From Cyanocohniella sp. LLY (GTDB lineage: Bacteria > Cyanobacteriota > Cyanobacteriia > Cyanobacteriales > Nostocaceae), in assembly GCA_022241785.1 (NCBI GenBank), contig JAKOMP010000002.1, forward strand, positions 58,541-110,679: DNA of 52,139 bases. The letters run 5' to 3'. Below are positions 27,536-37,529 of this stretch, one piece after another. Position 1 is the stretch's first letter; each line of letters starts with the position of its first letter. The translations under genes were made by a program, and so were the position numbers. The notes beneath the pieces are model-generated. The model was given only the letters and a program-made list of their open reading frames with translations, did not search any database and was not told the DNA's origin.

Positions 27536-28564
27536 ATGCATTCAATGGGTATTGTGAGAAATTGGCAAAGAATATTTGCCTTGTTAGTATTAGTCCTCAT
27601 GTGTGTAGGTTGTAGCAAAGTCCCTTCCACCAGCTTTAATCCTTGGGAAATTATTTCTGTGCCTACAGAAGCTAAGTTGCTGGATATTGCCTTTACTGAT
27701 AACCCCCAGCATGGTTTTTTAGTAGGTGGCAATGCTACACTTTTGAAAACAAATGATGGTGGTAATACTTGGCAACCAATCACACTGGTACTTGATGACC
27801 CCAAGTCTCGTTTTGACTCGGTAAGTTTTGCCGAGCAAGAAGGCTGGATTGTCGGAGAACCTTCTTTACTACTACATACCACTGACGAAGGTCGTTCTTG
27901 GTCACGTATTCCCCTCAGTGAAAAACTACCTGGTAGTCCCATCGCTATCTATGCACTGGGAAAAAACACAGCTGAAATGGCTACCGATGTAGGAGCAATT
28001 TATAAAACTACAGATGGTGGCAAAAACTGGAAAGCCCAGGTTGAAGCGGCTGTTGGTGTAGTGCGTAATATGGAGCGCTCGGTTGACGGTAAATATGTAG
28101 CTGTGTCCGCCAAAGGTAGCTTCTATTCGACTTGGGAACCGGGTCAAAGTGCTTGGCAACCCCACAACCGCAATAGTTCTCGACGCCTAGAAAATATGGG
28201 TTTTACAGAGAATGGTCAATTGTGGTTGTTAGCAAGGGGGGGTCAGGTGCAATTTAACGACCCAGCTAATCCTGAAGAATGGCAAGAGGCGCAGAATCCT
28301 GAGTTGGCCACAAGTTGGGGTTTACTAGATTTGGCATATCGTACTGCCAATGAAATTTGGATCGGTGGCGGTAGCGGTAATTTGCTGCGGAGTCCTGACG
28401 GTGGTCAAACCTGGGAAAAAGACCGCGATGTGGAACAGGTAGCTGCTAACTTGTACAAAGTTGTCTTTTTTGGGACAGATCAGGGATTTGTTATAGGCGA
28501 TCGCGGTATTTTACTTAAATACCAACCAAATATCGCCAAAGCTGACCCTGTAGGAGCCGCTTAG
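27536..28564 (+). CDS. ycf48: Photosystem II assembly factor Ycf48 (HCF136 homologue)
   Basis: 342 residues. A lipoprotein signal ends at VLMCVGC, so the mature protein is attached on the lumen side. The rest is a seven-bladed propeller of BNR/sialidase-like repeats: units such as TTDGGKNWKA, DGGNTWQPI, TTDEGRSWSRI and SPDGGQTWEKD are visible. Ycf48 binds pre-D1 in early photosystem II assembly. The ATG at 27536 was used; an ATG three codons later is equally good. Lies between rubA and psbE, as in other cyanobacteria. Confidence 0.95.
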   Translation: MHSMGIVRNWQRIFALLVLVLMCVGCSKVPSTSFNPWEIISVPTEAKLLDIAFTDNPQHGFLVGGNATLLKTNDGGNTWQPITLVLDDPKSRFDSVSFAEQEGWIVGEPSLLLHTTDEGRSWSRIPLSEKLPGSPIAIYALGKNTAEMATDVGAIYKTTDGGKNWKAQVEAAVGVVRNMERSVDGKYVAVSAKGSFYSTWEPGQSAWQPHNRNSSRRLENMGFTENGQLWLLARGGQVQFNDPANPEEWQEAQNPELATSWGLLDLAYRTANEIWIGGGSGNLLRSPDGGQTWEKDRDVEQVAANLYKVVFFGTDQGFVIGDRGILLKYQPNIAKADPVGAA

Positions 28565-28684
28565 GGACACCACACGCTTAAGTATTCGCCCTGATTTCTG
28601 AGAAGAACGTTGCAACTTGTAACTGTTTTTAAACTTTGTAGGATAATAGACTCAATAACAGTCTTCATGAAGGTAGGAATCTAA

Positions 28685-28933
28685 ATGTCAGGTACCACTG
28701 GAGAACGTCCATTTTCGGACATTATTACCAGCGTTCGTTACTGGGTAATTCACAGCATCACCATTCCAGCATTGTTTATTGCCGGCTGGCTGTTTGTCAG
28801 CACTGGACTGGCTTACGATGCTTTTGGCACACCCCGTCCTAACGAGTACTACACACAAACACGGCAAGAAGTGCCTATTGTGAAGGATCGTTTTGACGCT
28901 AAACAGCAAGTTGAACAATTTATCGGAAAGTAG
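28685..28933 (+). CDS. psbE: Cytochrome b559 alpha subunit
   Basis: 82 residues, the usual PsbE length. One membrane helix follows [11 protein letters not shown], where the histidine is a heme ligand shared with PsbF. First of psbE-psbF-psbL-psbJ, one operon of the photosystem II core. Confidence 0.98.
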   Translation: MSGTTGERPFSDIITSVRYWVIHSITIPALFIAGWLFVSTGLAYDAFGTPRPNEYYTQTRQEVPIVKDRFDAKQQVEQFIGK

Positions 28934-28942
28934 TTTGGGATC

Positions 28943-29080
28943 ATGACTAGCGGAAATAACGTCAATCAACCAGTTTCTTATCCAATTTTTACAGTTAGAT
29001 GGCTCGCAGTTCATACCCTAGGCGTGCCCACTGTATTTTTCTTAGGCGCGATCGCCGCCATGCAGTTTATTCAACGCTAG
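28943..29080 (+). CDS. psbF: Cytochrome b559 beta subunit
   Basis: 45 residues ending MQFIQR. Its single helix has the heme-ligand histidine in [11 protein letters not shown]. Nine bases after psbE. Pairs with PsbE in the photosystem II reaction centre. Confidence 0.97.
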   Translation: MTSGNNVNQPVSYPIFTVRWLAVHTLGVPTVFFLGAIAAMQFIQR

Positions 29081-29089
29081 GAGTCAATC

Positions 29090-29209
29090 ATGGAAAGAAG
29101 CCCTAATCCTAATAATCAACCGGTTGAACTTAACCGGACTTCGCTATACCTAGGACTATTACTAGTTTTCGTTCTAGGGATTCTGTTCTCCAGTTACTTC
29201 TTTAACTAA
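29090..29209 (+). CDS. psbL: Photosystem II protein L
   Basis: 39 residues, ending in the hydrophobic [19 protein letters not shown] typical of PsbL, at the monomer-monomer interface near QA. Nine bases after psbF, with GGAG (29080-29083) as ribosome binding site. Confidence 0.97.
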   Translation: MERSPNPNNQPVELNRTSLYLGLLLVFVLGILFSSYFFN

Positions 29210-29280
29210 TAGAGAACAGTTTTTGTAAATCTTTGTTTATTTGTTCGATGTTGATTTTTTGTTAAGGGAGGAGAAAAACT

Positions 29281-29403
29281 GTGTCAGCAGGAAGTGGGAG
29301 AATACCCCTGTGGGTCGTCGCTACGATCGCAGGTTTAGGTGTAATTACAGTTTTAGGCATTTTCTTTTACGGAGCCTACGCTGGAGTTGGTTCTTCAATG
29401 TAA
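29281..29403 (+). CDS. psbJ: Photosystem II protein J
   Basis: 40 residues with one membrane helix ([20 protein letters not shown]). GTG start with GGAGGAG about seven bases upstream. Last of the psbEFLJ operon. Known to shape electron flow around the QB pocket. Confidence 0.96.
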   Translation: MSAGSGRIPLWVVATIAGLGVITVLGIFFYGAYAGVGSSM

Positions 29404-29468
29404 AATAACCTGATTCTGAATGCCATTTAGTATGGACTTTTTGGCAATTGTTTAAAAATCAGTATTAA

Positions 29469-29502
29469 CAAACCGCCTATCTCTATGAGACAGGCGGTTT
29501 GT
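29469..29502. terminator. Terminator between psbJ and psaI
   Basis: ACAAACCGCCT (29469-29479) pairs perfectly with AGGCGGTTTGT (29492-29502); the inner TCTC and GAGA extend the stem. It lies after psbJ and before the convergent psaI and could serve both strands. Confidence 0.7.
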
Positions 29503-29552
29503 CGTTAGAATTAGCTCTAAAATTGGTAACGAGCTACTTTACCCATGACTAA

Positions 29553-29663
29553 TTAGGCAATATCATCGCGTTCAATGTATAACAACAAAAACGCCATTGT
29601 TACCGCCGGAAAAACTAGACCAGTCAGGGGAACAAGAATGGAGGGCAAAAATGAAGCTGCCAT
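29553..29663 (-). CDS. psaI: Photosystem I subunit VIII
   Basis: 36 residues: [20 protein letters not shown], one membrane helix, and the C-terminal [10 protein letters not shown] typical of PsaI. The start at 29663 has AGGAAA eight bases upstream. PsaI helps to bind PsaL at the trimerisation region of photosystem I. The longer frame upstream has no support. Confidence 0.93.
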   Translation of the reverse strand: MAASFLPSILVPLTGLVFPAVTMAFLLLYIERDDIA

Positions 29664-29775
29664 AGTTAAGTTTCCTATTGAATAATAGACAATCCTCGAA
29701 AACGAGCTTACTGCAAATCCTGCCTGATTTTTTAAATTCTCAAAATTTTTAACACAGTCATTGTTTCTTAGGCGT

Positions 29776-32613
29776 TCACATCCCCAGTAATTCATCTAGC
29801 CGTAAATTTGGCAAATCTGGAGGAATCACAGTCCGCACAACCGTGATTTTGTGACTTTCCTGTTGGGTAACCTGATGGAAAGCGATCGCCTCTAGGCGAA
29901 TTTCCAAACAGCCAAAGGGAATGTTTAATTGAGTCATCACTTCCACATCTCCCTCAGCCTGAGGTAGCAAGTCTGTCAGCACATGAGGCCCATCCAGCAA
30001 CCAGCGCGTTTGGCAATCTTCTACCCATAACTTAACAGCTACTTGGGGAGGCACAGCCGGCAATTCTATCCTCACTCTCACAGACTTACCAGCAACTAAT
30101 TCCCCATCCGGTACATGCATCTGCGGAATCGGTAAAGGCTCAACTATTCCTCCTTCCAGCAATGGAGCGGATAAGTCTGAGTTGGCTGGCTCTTGCGGTT
30201 CAGAGGCACCACTGACTGTTAAATATGCTGCCTCCATAGTATATGTATCATCTACCACAAATTCTTGTGCTAACCAAGCAGATGGTGTTGGCGGATGGAC
30301 AGCCGATGCTAATTCGGGGACTGGAGGCGGTGATGCAGCGGTTTCTGCTAATAAAATATTTTCTGCATCCACATCTGCGAGTATTTCTGTTTCCGCTACT
30401 TCTAGTATTTCTGTCTCTTGTACTTCTGCTGCGATCTCATCTGCTGTGCTTTCTGTTTCCTCCTCTAGATTTAATAATGAGTCAACATCTACAGGGGGAG
30501 AAGAAAGCGGCATTTGTGCATCAGGTATCCTTTGCTGGTCAAGAACATCAATAATCGATTCCGGTAGAGAAGATGCTTGGCTTTGCATCCACTTTCTAAT
30601 CAGGGGAGAAGAATAAATATTGCCTTCTGTGGTTAATCGCAAACTGTCTGGGGCAGTTACTTCTGACTCCGATTCATTGCTTAACTCTAAACTGGCTGGG
30701 ACAGTTACTTCTGGCTCCCATGCATCCTGATATTCTGTATCAGCAGGTACTAATTCTGGGGGAAATAATTCCAGTTGATTTTCATCCTCCAGGACAGGTG
30801 TATCAGTTTGTAGAGATTCCTCAACAGCCGCAACATCCAAAGCATTGGCCGTGCTATTATCCTCTTCAACTTGTATCCTAGATGCAGCTTTCACCCGTTT
30901 TAAGTAGGGAAAAGTACTGCCGAGCATCGCCACTCGATGATCTCTAATAACCAACTGCGCTAAATTAATCGGAGCTAAGGGAGTTAGATTTTCATTTTTC
31001 TCTCTGGCTGCTGACTCTAGAGAAACAGATAAACTCACATCATCAATCGCCAAACCTGTGGTGAGTGCAGTTGTGGTAGTGGATTGGTTCTCCGGTAGCT
31101 TTGGTAGTTGTGGCAAACGAGAATCTGCTGCTTTCTGGATCTCAGATACTGGCAATGAAGCTTCTGCTGTTTCCCGCGGTTTAATTTGCGATGGCTGTAA
31201 ATGACTGAGGGCAGAAGTCTCAAACAGCCCAGAAGAATCTTTTGGAGAAGTTTTAACCAAGTTGAACAGCCCTAAATCAATGCTCATAGTCCGTTCCGGC
31301 ACTGTAGACTCATCTGCCGAATTGGGTGATGCGCTAGAGCTATCTAAGAAATTGAGATAACTACTTTTGGCGGCTGCTGTGATTGCCAATAATTCCGTCA
31401 CATCTGCTGTAATTGTGAAAGACTTGCTAGCTAACAGAACTATTTCACTCACATCTGTAAGTGCGCCATACAAACGCATGTCTGCCAAAATCAGTTTGGA
31501 TTCACAGTGAATAGGGATATTAATTACAGAACTGATACTAAAGGGCAGCGAGCTATTTGGTAAAGGCTGCCGCACCAGGGTTAAAATTTCTGACTCCAGA
31601 GGCGATCGCAGTTCAATTAGTAATTTTAGAGCATAAAGGTTTTCCGGGTATGGTGTTTCATCCTCACCATTTGCCTGGTTTTGTAGCTCTACACACCCGT
31701 TAATAGTTAGTTTTTCTCCCCAGCGAGCAATGTAAATTTCTCGATATAAGGTGAGCAATAATGGCGGGGGTGATTGTACAACTAAACTATCTTCCAGTTC
31801 CTCATGTTCTAGTAAGGTTTCAACGGTAGGTAAAGCTAAATCCATTAAATTTTGTAAAATTTGCTCTGCCGTTTCGCCTTTCAACCAGACGGGATTAACT
31901 GGCTGGTCACTAACTGTACTTCCCTCTTCTATTTGAGTTGGTAAATCGGTAGTAGCTGGGTTGCTTTCACTGTATACAGTTATCGGGGCTATCAATTCTT
32001 CATCAACAATCGTGTCTGGATTGCTGTCGTTGTATACAGTCACCGGGGATATCAATTCTTCCTCAGCAATAGTGGCTGGGTTGCTGTCGTTGTCTACAGT
32101 CACCGGGGCTATCAATTCTTCCTCAGCAATAGTAGCTGGGTTGCTGTCGCTGTATGCAGTTACCGGGGCTATCAATTCTTCATCTGCAATCGTGTCTGGG
32201 TACTGGAGTGAATTAGACTCTATATTTTCCGTCTTGCTCAAACTTCCCCGTGTCTCGTATGCTTCCTGAGACAAGACTTGCAGATTGATACTGTATTGCC
32301 ACGATTGACCAAAAAGATCCGACATCAAATCCCCAGAGCATTGCAATTCCCAAATGCCCTGCTTGAGGTGGGTAAAGGGAATTACCGCCATTAAACCTTC
32401 CGAGTTAGTGCGCCGCGATCGCTTTTGAATCCGCCGTTTTGGGGGAATTTCTTGGGTTGAAGAGTGAGTAACCCGGATTTCTACATCCGTATTAGGCAGG
32501 TTAGAACGAGCCAAAACTCTATACCGACCTTCCAAAATTTCTAAGTTTGGCGATTCCAGGGTATGCCAAGAGCGATCGCCCTGCTTCTGTATTAGAAATT
32601 GCCAGTGTTCCAT
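29776..32613 (-). CDS. Large acidic hypothetical protein with four 20-residue repeats
   Basis: 945 residues; I do not recognise a known family. The N-terminal 125 residues ([20 protein letters not shown]) look beta-rich and globular. Next come four tandem 20-residue units of the [20 protein letters not shown] type, a Glu/Ser-rich disordered centre, a middle beta-rich part (around 255-395), and a C-terminal part from about 830 with [21 protein letters not shown] and [14 protein letters not shown] that resembles an Ig-like fold. There is no signal peptide or membrane helix. The start at 32613 is preferred to the GTG at 32634. It may be an envelope or scaffold protein, but no function can be inferred. 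It lies between psaI and a decayed OmpA-like gene. Confidence 0.7.
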   Translation of the reverse strand: MEHWQFLIQKQGDRSWHTLESPNLEILEGRYRVLARSNLPNTDVEIRVTHSSTQEIPPKRRIQKRSRRTNSEGLMAVIPFTHLKQGIWELQCSGDLMSDLFGQSWQYSINLQVLSQEAYETRGSLSKTENIESNSLQYPDTIADEELIAPVTAYSDSNPATIAEEELIAPVTVDNDSNPATIAEEELISPVTVYNDSNPDTIVDEELIAPITVYSESNPATTDLPTQIEEGSTVSDQPVNPVWLKGETAEQILQNLMDLALPTVETLLEHEELEDSLVVQSPPPLLLTLYREIYIARWGEKLTINGCVELQNQANGEDETPYPENLYALKLLIELRSPLESEILTLVRQPLPNSSLPFSISSVINIPIHCESKLILADMRLYGALTDVSEIVLLASKSFTITADVTELLAITAAAKSSYLNFLDSSSASPNSADESTVPERTMSIDLGLFNLVKTSPKDSSGLFETSALSHLQPSQIKPRETAEASLPVSEIQKAADSRLPQLPKLPENQSTTTTALTTGLAIDDVSLSVSLESAAREKNENLTPLAPINLAQLVIRDHRVAMLGSTFPYLKRVKAASRIQVEEDNSTANALDVAAVEESLQTDTPVLEDENQLELFPPELVPADTEYQDAWEPEVTVPASLELSNESESEVTAPDSLRLTTEGNIYSSPLIRKWMQSQASSLPESIIDVLDQQRIPDAQMPLSSPPVDVDSLLNLEEETESTADEIAAEVQETEILEVAETEILADVDAENILLAETAASPPPVPELASAVHPPTPSAWLAQEFVVDDTYTMEAAYLTVSGASEPQEPANSDLSAPLLEGGIVEPLPIPQMHVPDGELVAGKSVRVRIELPAVPPQVAVKLWVEDCQTRWLLDGPHVLTDLLPQAEGDVEVMTQLNIPFGCLEIRLEAIAFHQVTQQESHKITVVRTVIPPDLPNLRLDELLGM
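31948..32187. repeat. Four tandem 60-bp repeats
   Basis: Exactly 240 bp: four in-frame 60-base units encoding [20 protein letters not shown] and variants. Units differ at a few positions and are not identical. They are acidic and Pro-containing, so probably disordered linkers. Confidence 0.9.
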
Positions 32614-32764
32614 TGTGAGTGATGCCCGTACCAAAGAGCAGCAGAGTCAGATTGTGCGTTATCTTGCTTGCAAGTTTACCTCAGCAACTAACAATTGCAT
32701 CACCCAATGTTACTATTTGCTTCCCAGTCCGGCAAGATTATCATCTACTTTACAAAAACTTTAA

Positions 32765-33196
32765 TTACTTTACTTCTAGCACTTTCCCTAACTGAGTAAA
32801 GCGAATTTCAATCCGTCGCCGTGTCTCATCTGCTTGACGCGCGATTCACAGCAAATTCTCCACTAGGTAATATTAAGTAAGTAGCCGAATCAGCACGGAA
32901 TGATAATTCCTTGAGTCTTTGTTCTTTTAGCTGGATATTAAGCAGCACTTGTACCACTGTTAAAACACGCATCAATCCTAAATCAGCATTATAACCCGCT
33001 GGCAATTTACCTAAAGGCAATGCACCGTTCGCCACATTTTCTCAATTCAAATCTAGGTTATTGGCCACATTACCATTAGGTTAACCGTCAGTATATCCAA
33101 TAATTTCTACAATATTAAGATTATACTGTGTTTGTATTTCCAATACTATTTGTTGATAAATATAAGTAAAAATTGCTGGGGGAATTGTGGCACTTC
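32765..33196 (-). pseudogene. Decayed OmpA-like C-terminal domain gene
   Basis: The frame reads, from 33196 down, SATIPPAIFTYIYQQIVLEI, then EIIGYTDG, a TAA stop at 33081-33083 where OmpA proteins have Gln or similar, then NVANNLDLN and a TGA stop at 33042-33044, then VANGALPLGKLPAGYNADLG and RVLTVVQVLLN. Near 32840 the frame shifts and continues ADETRRRIEIRFTQLG to TAA at 32765. ALPL, LRALxVV and RRRIEIRFT match peptidoglycan-binding OmpA/MotB-type domains. Two nonsense codons plus a frameshift show it is inactive. The 5' part of the gene is not evident. Confidence 0.75.
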
Positions 33197-33405
33197 CAGA
33201 TGCATATCAACACCTTCATCTTGGAGACAATAAATCAAGGAGGTGTATATTTTAGTATTACCAGTCAATTGAAATTACTGTTAGTATGCGAAAAATTGTT
33301 ATAAAAAAATAGACCTGTATGATTAACAAGGTCTCTTTGGACGAGAAAAAACCTAATTTTATTTACAGGTTCATCAAAAAGTTGGGCAATGGTTAATCGA
33401 AGGTG

Positions 33406-33651
33406 TCAAACACCATAGCGGTTTTGATAATAAGCCAAAATTTGCTGCACACGGTGCCGACTTTCTGACCCAGAGTTGGGTTGCCAAGAAATCCATAAGC
33501 CATCAATTTGGCTTTGATCATAATCAAATTGTTGAGATGACTGAGGAATTAAAGCAACTTCCACACCTTCAACTTGGCGCAAATGAGCAGCTATCTCTCG
33601 ATAGACTGCTAAAGGTAAACCAGTAAATTCAATTTTTTCCTTAGTCTCCAT
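33406..33651 (-). CDS. Small hypothetical protein, operon with PilP-like lipoprotein
   Basis: 81 residues: MTEKIEF-type start (METKEKIEFTGLPLAVYREI), an alpha/beta pattern with AHLRQVEGVEVALIP and WQPNSGSESRHRVQQILAYY. No signal or membrane segment, so cytoplasmic. The gene follows the lipoprotein gene by three bases, which suggests co-transcription. Not recognised beyond a likely conserved cyanobacterial family. Confidence 0.7.
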   Translation of the reverse strand: METKEKIEFTGLPLAVYREIAAHLRQVEGVEVALIPQSSQQFDYDQSQIDGLWISWQPNSGSESRHRVQQILAYYQNRYGV

Positions 33652-33654
33652 CTT

Positions 33655-34515
33655 TTATGAAGCTCCGACAGTAACAGGATTTTGAGGTGTTGTCATCGAA
33701 ACAGAATTGCCAACATTAGTTGTGGCTGATGGCGTTGAGTTGCTAGCCTCTTCACCCACCATTCTGGCGACTTCAATACCATATTGTTCCAGAATTACAA
33801 TCGGATTGGAACCTGCATTCATTTCAATACGTTTAATTAACAGTCCATTTGCTAATCGCTGTCCTGCCTGTACATAACGACTCGTGGTTTCATTGGGGAC
33901 TTTAATAATCGCTTGGGGTTCTTTCCCAATTAGCACTACACCACTTACAGTGACTGCCTTGGCTAAGTCAGGTTGCGCTGGTGGTGGTAATACAGATACC
34001 AAGGTGGGATTGGGAACAACTTGAGGCATGACTGGTGGCAGAACTGAAGCCTGAATAGGATTTGGCTTTGGTGTTTGTGCCACATTGCTGGAAGCGACAG
34101 GAGTTCTAGTTCCAGTAGAAAGGGCCGCGCTGCTGGTGGGCTGTCTGGGTACTGTAGCCGTAGGTAGGCGAGGTAACACCGGCACTACCCTAGCTGTAGT
34201 TGTACTTTGATGGACTGAAAGAACTGGCTGCCCGATAATTTGGGCAAACGGATCAGTCCTTCCTTGTGACACTATGACTACTCGCTCTGTAGCATTAGTG
34301 GGTTGGATTAAGTTAGGAGTTGCCGAAGCATTAGTTACTTGCTGGTTGGTAGATACCACCGGATTATTAAAGGATTGAGTCGCCATTGGCGACTTTGTAG
34401 CTGGCGTTGTAGTAGGCACAGGAGCAATAGCTTCTGGTGTACTTTCTGTAGTACAGCCTGCGATCATCGCCAAACTTAAACACGCTGCAAATGCAATTTT
34501 GGAATTTCTGCCCAT
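33655..34515 (-). CDS. PilP-like lipoprotein
   Basis: 286 residues. The N-terminus ends in a lipobox AMIAGC (Cys at about residue 21), a long Pro/Thr/Ser/Ala-rich linker follows, and residues about 185-255 form a beta-rich module (VTVSGVVLIGKEPQAIIKVP; ARYVQAGQRL-like; VILEQYGIEVARMVG) similar to PilP/GspC-type periplasmic domains. PilP proteins connect inner- and outer-membrane parts of type IV pili. A pilus role is an inference from this module and the adjacent sigF. It precedes the small gene at 33406. Confidence 0.7.
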   Translation of the reverse strand: MGRNSKIAFAACLSLAMIAGCTTESTPEAIAPVPTTTPATKSPMATQSFNNPVVSTNQQVTNASATPNLIQPTNATERVVIVSQGRTDPFAQIIGQPVLSVHQSTTTARVVPVLPRLPTATVPRQPTSSAALSTGTRTPVASSNVAQTPKPNPIQASVLPPVMPQVVPNPTLVSVLPPPAQPDLAKAVTVSGVVLIGKEPQAIIKVPNETTSRYVQAGQRLANGLLIKRIEMNAGSNPIVILEQYGIEVARMVGEEASNSTPSATTNVGNSVSMTTPQNPVTVGAS

Positions 34516-34674
34516 TAGCCGTTCTCAAAAGCTACCGGAAACATTGCTGAAGGAAATCAACTATGCCTATTTGTATTTGAGGCAAAGTATCTTCCCGTTA
34601 TAACCTACTTTTTGGAATTTTAAAGGTTATTTTTAGCACACTAAACCTGGGGTAAATGCGGCTAACCTAATGGG

Positions 34675-35454
34675 CTATTCATCCTCTGCGGTACCCATGA
34701 GGTGCTTTAACAAGCCCAGTCCTTTTTTGACTCTCCGGGAAACTGTAACGACACTAATCCCCAAATGTTCTGCTACTTGTTTTTGGGTCAAGTCCTGTAA
34801 AAATACGCATTCTAGTACTTCACGAGTACATTTTTCTAGCTGAAACAGCGCTTGTTGCAAGCGAATTTGGTCTTCTTGCGCTAGTTGAAAGCTACGATGA
34901 CGCGGATCGGGGACTAATTCTCCTAAGCTAGTAGACCCATCTTCTCCGTCCACAACTGGGACATCTAAGCTCAGAGGAGAGCGATTGACCCATGCTAATT
35001 TAATTTCTTGCCATTCATTGGGGGAAATTTCCAGTGCTGCGGCTAATTCAGCATCAGTAGGTTGGCGATTATATTTTTCGCGTAAGGAACGTGAAACGCC
35101 TATTGCCTGCTGTTGTAGGGCTAAATAACGCCGAGGAATTCGCACCGTCACACCTTTATCTCGCAGGTAGTGTTGAATTTCACCACGAATGTAGGGAATA
35201 GCAAAGGAACTGAAAGCATGTCCCTTAGAAATTTCAAACTTTTCAATAGCCCGAATTAAACCCAAACAGCCGACTTGCAACAAATCATCATAGCTTTCAC
35301 GACATTGATTCATCCAATAATGAGCTTCTTTTCTCACAAGTCCAAAATTTAGTTTTACCAGTTGATTGCGAATAGTTTCGGAACGAGATTGCTGATATTC
35401 TCGCAACAACTGCCAAATTTCATGCTTAAGTTCGTTGGTGACTGTAGTAGGCAT
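34675..35454 (-). CDS. sigF: Group 3 RNA polymerase sigma factor SigF
   Basis: 259 residues. Region 2 is YDDLLQVGCLGLIRAIEKFE and HAFSSFAIPYIRGEIQHYLRD, which contact -10 DNA and core. Region 3 is RIPRRYLALQQQAIGV with ATDAELAA-like helices. Region 4 ends with the helix-turn-helix LTQKQVAEHLGISVVTVSRR. Region 1.1 is missing, as in group 3 factors of the SigB/SigF type; SigF of other cyanobacteria controls pili, motility or envelope genes. It lies ahead of the PilP-like gene, in the same direction, with 159 bp between. Confidence 0.9.
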   Translation of the reverse strand: MPTTVTNELKHEIWQLLREYQQSRSETIRNQLVKLNFGLVRKEAHYWMNQCRESYDDLLQVGCLGLIRAIEKFEISKGHAFSSFAIPYIRGEIQHYLRDKGVTVRIPRRYLALQQQAIGVSRSLREKYNRQPTDAELAAALEISPNEWQEIKLAWVNRSPLSLDVPVVDGEDGSTSLGELVPDPRHRSFQLAQEDQIRLQQALFQLEKCTREVLECVFLQDLTQKQVAEHLGISVVTVSRRVKKGLGLLKHLMGTAEDE

Positions 35455-36329
35455 AGCACCACATGTATTGAGAAAATGATCAGTGAATACCCGCTTATCA
35501 ACAGCTACGATTGTGAAATATTCCAGAAAAAAATCTGTTATTTTCCCTAAAAAAATATATGGTAAATAACAATTTTGGCTGTGAAATACCTTAGAGGCTT
35601 GACAATCGCAGAAAATATCAATAAGCGAGGCTAGTATTTCTCTAGTTATTTAAATTCGTTATTATCTGTAGCTTTTGATGACTACATTTAAACAAAATAT
35701 AAAATTACTTCTATAGTTTCAAACCGAGATTGTACCTAACTTTATTAATTAATTAAGAAAGCTATTGGCAATGACTTCATTAACTGATTATTCGTATGTT
35801 TCAGTGGAAATACCGTAGTTAACAAATGAGATTCATCTGATATTCAAAATTATTAAGTAACCGAGCGTAAATAGAATTAATCATCAAACCTGTTATGGTT
35901 TCAAAAAATAGAATTAGTTGGAGTGTAAATCTAAAAATATAATGTTAAGCACTTGTCCCTATTACTTACTTTAGGGACATCCAAAAATTAAATTCCTCAA
36001 TTCCTGCATCCAATACAACTATCAGATTTAAGCTAAAAAACCTCTAGTTTGCACATTTCCATTAGATTAAACTCTTGTGGAGTGGGCATCTTGCCCGCCC
36101 AAGTTATGCAAATTAAATGTGCAACAGCTTATTCTCTCCTGCTTCCCTACAGGGATTTGATGATTTTTTATTTGCAGTCCTTTATCCATATGAATCTCAG
36201 CCAAGCGCATAAAAAACCCATTTACATCCCCTAAATTTCTAGGAAGCAAATGGGTAAAATCTGGTAATAAAGCTGATGATTAAAGAATTGAATTCATGAG
36301 TACTAGCTAGTGGCCATACTCAAAAGAAT
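35455..36329. other. 875-bp gap between sigF and psbO
   Basis: No credible gene. GTCCCTA (35955-35961) and TAGGGAC (35972-35978) form a hairpin. Near 36076-36105 is a fragment (GAGTGGGCATCTTGCCCGCC) of a repeat scattered in Nostoc genomes. Upstream of sigF the DNA is AT-rich with no recognisable box. Confidence 0.5.
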
Positions 36330-37166
36330 TTAGCCACGATTAGGTTCAACTCGGGCATAAAACAGACCGCGAATCTTGACTTCCTTCGGTTCGCCAGCAC
36401 CTAAATCAGTATCAGAAGGCTGTTCGCTCTCGAAAGTGCCAGCAATTTCACCACTAGAGCTATCTATTTTGGCTACTTGTAAAGAAATTTTGCCATCGAG
36501 AATTTGCACCCGTTTGACATTAGCGCGGGTCAAGTCTTCGTCATCTGCTTGGGCAGGTAGAGCCACAGCATTATCGTAGCCACTGACAACACCACGACCT
36601 TTGGGATCTAAGAAAGCCGCACCACGATAGGAAGGAACCTTGAAAGTACCTTCAAAGTCCGTAGAGGTGTTGATACTGGTCAAACCAGGTTGTGTTTGAG
36701 CAATTAAATCTTTGATGGTGAAGAGGAAAGGTACTGATTCACCACCAGGGAGTTTGACAGTGATGGCTTGGAAGTCCAGACCATCTGCTTCTACAAAGGT
36801 CAGGCTGTTATCTGGATTGATTTTCAAATCGCCTTGTACCTGGTCAATGGTAGAAGTGTATCTGGTCAATAATTTGCCAGAAACAAATTCTGCTGTTTGG
36901 CGTTTATTGGCTGGTTCTTCTTTCACAAAGAAAGTGGTTGGTTCCAAGCAGAGTTCTTTGATGCTGTAGGATTTGCTGGAATCAATGGGAATAGAACCAC
37001 GGCTAGTTTCTGCCAACTGGGGGCATTTGTTAGCCAAGCCAGTGCCGCGAATTTGTTCGTAGGTCAGTACATCTCTACCACCGGTAGAAGCGGGAGCATC
37101 ACTGCAAGCAGTTAATAGGCCAAGACACACAGCCAAGAATGCAACAATTAAAGCGCGATACCTCAT
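36330..37166 (-). CDS. psbO: Photosystem II manganese-stabilising protein
   Basis: 278 residues. A signal sequence ending LLTACSDAP exports it to the thylakoid lumen. The mature protein has the motif LTYEQIRGTGLANKCPQL and the second cysteine in IKELCLEPTTFFVKEE, which form the conserved disulfide. GGESVPFLFT, DFEGTFKVPSYRGAAFLDPKG and the C-terminal KIRGLFYARVEP are characteristic. It protects the Mn4CaO5 cluster. The start is the ATG at 37166 with GAGG upstream; a TTG at 37184 would add six residues. Confidence 0.97.
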   Translation of the reverse strand: MRYRALIVAFLAVCLGLLTACSDAPASTGGRDVLTYEQIRGTGLANKCPQLAETSRGSIPIDSSKSYSIKELCLEPTTFFVKEEPANKRQTAEFVSGKLLTRYTSTIDQVQGDLKINPDNSLTFVEADGLDFQAITVKLPGGESVPFLFTIKDLIAQTQPGLTSINTSTDFEGTFKVPSYRGAAFLDPKGRGVVSGYDNAVALPAQADDEDLTRANVKRVQILDGKISLQVAKIDSSSGEIAGTFESEQPSDTDLGAGEPKEVKIRGLFYARVEPNRG

Positions 37167-37529
37167 GGTCAACCTCAATGTCAAAAATTAATATCTAAGT
37201 TGTAAAAGTCAAATCAGCCAGATCATACGATTTTTTTTAACTCAAAATCAAAGCAGTCTAGTCTTATCTAAAAACACATAATGAGATTTTACTCACTTAG
37301 AGGCTGTGCTAGACGCGATCGCTCACTTTTAGAAGTGATCATTGGTGCCTGTAATATGGACAAGGTACGTCAAGCTGAAATCTTTGCCCCAATAGGTTTG
37401 TAGCTTCTGAGGCTTGATTTTTGCCACTCCATAGGTGTGTACTTATGCCCTGAGAAATTTGTGATCACAGATAAAAGCCAAAAATCTTCGGTAAATTTGA
37501 GTAGACTTCAACTACACGGAGATAATGGC

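Noticed and set aside
36049-36249. Frames between sigF and psbO
   Set aside because: They lie in a dispersed repeat fragment and on both strands at once, with no ribosome binding site.
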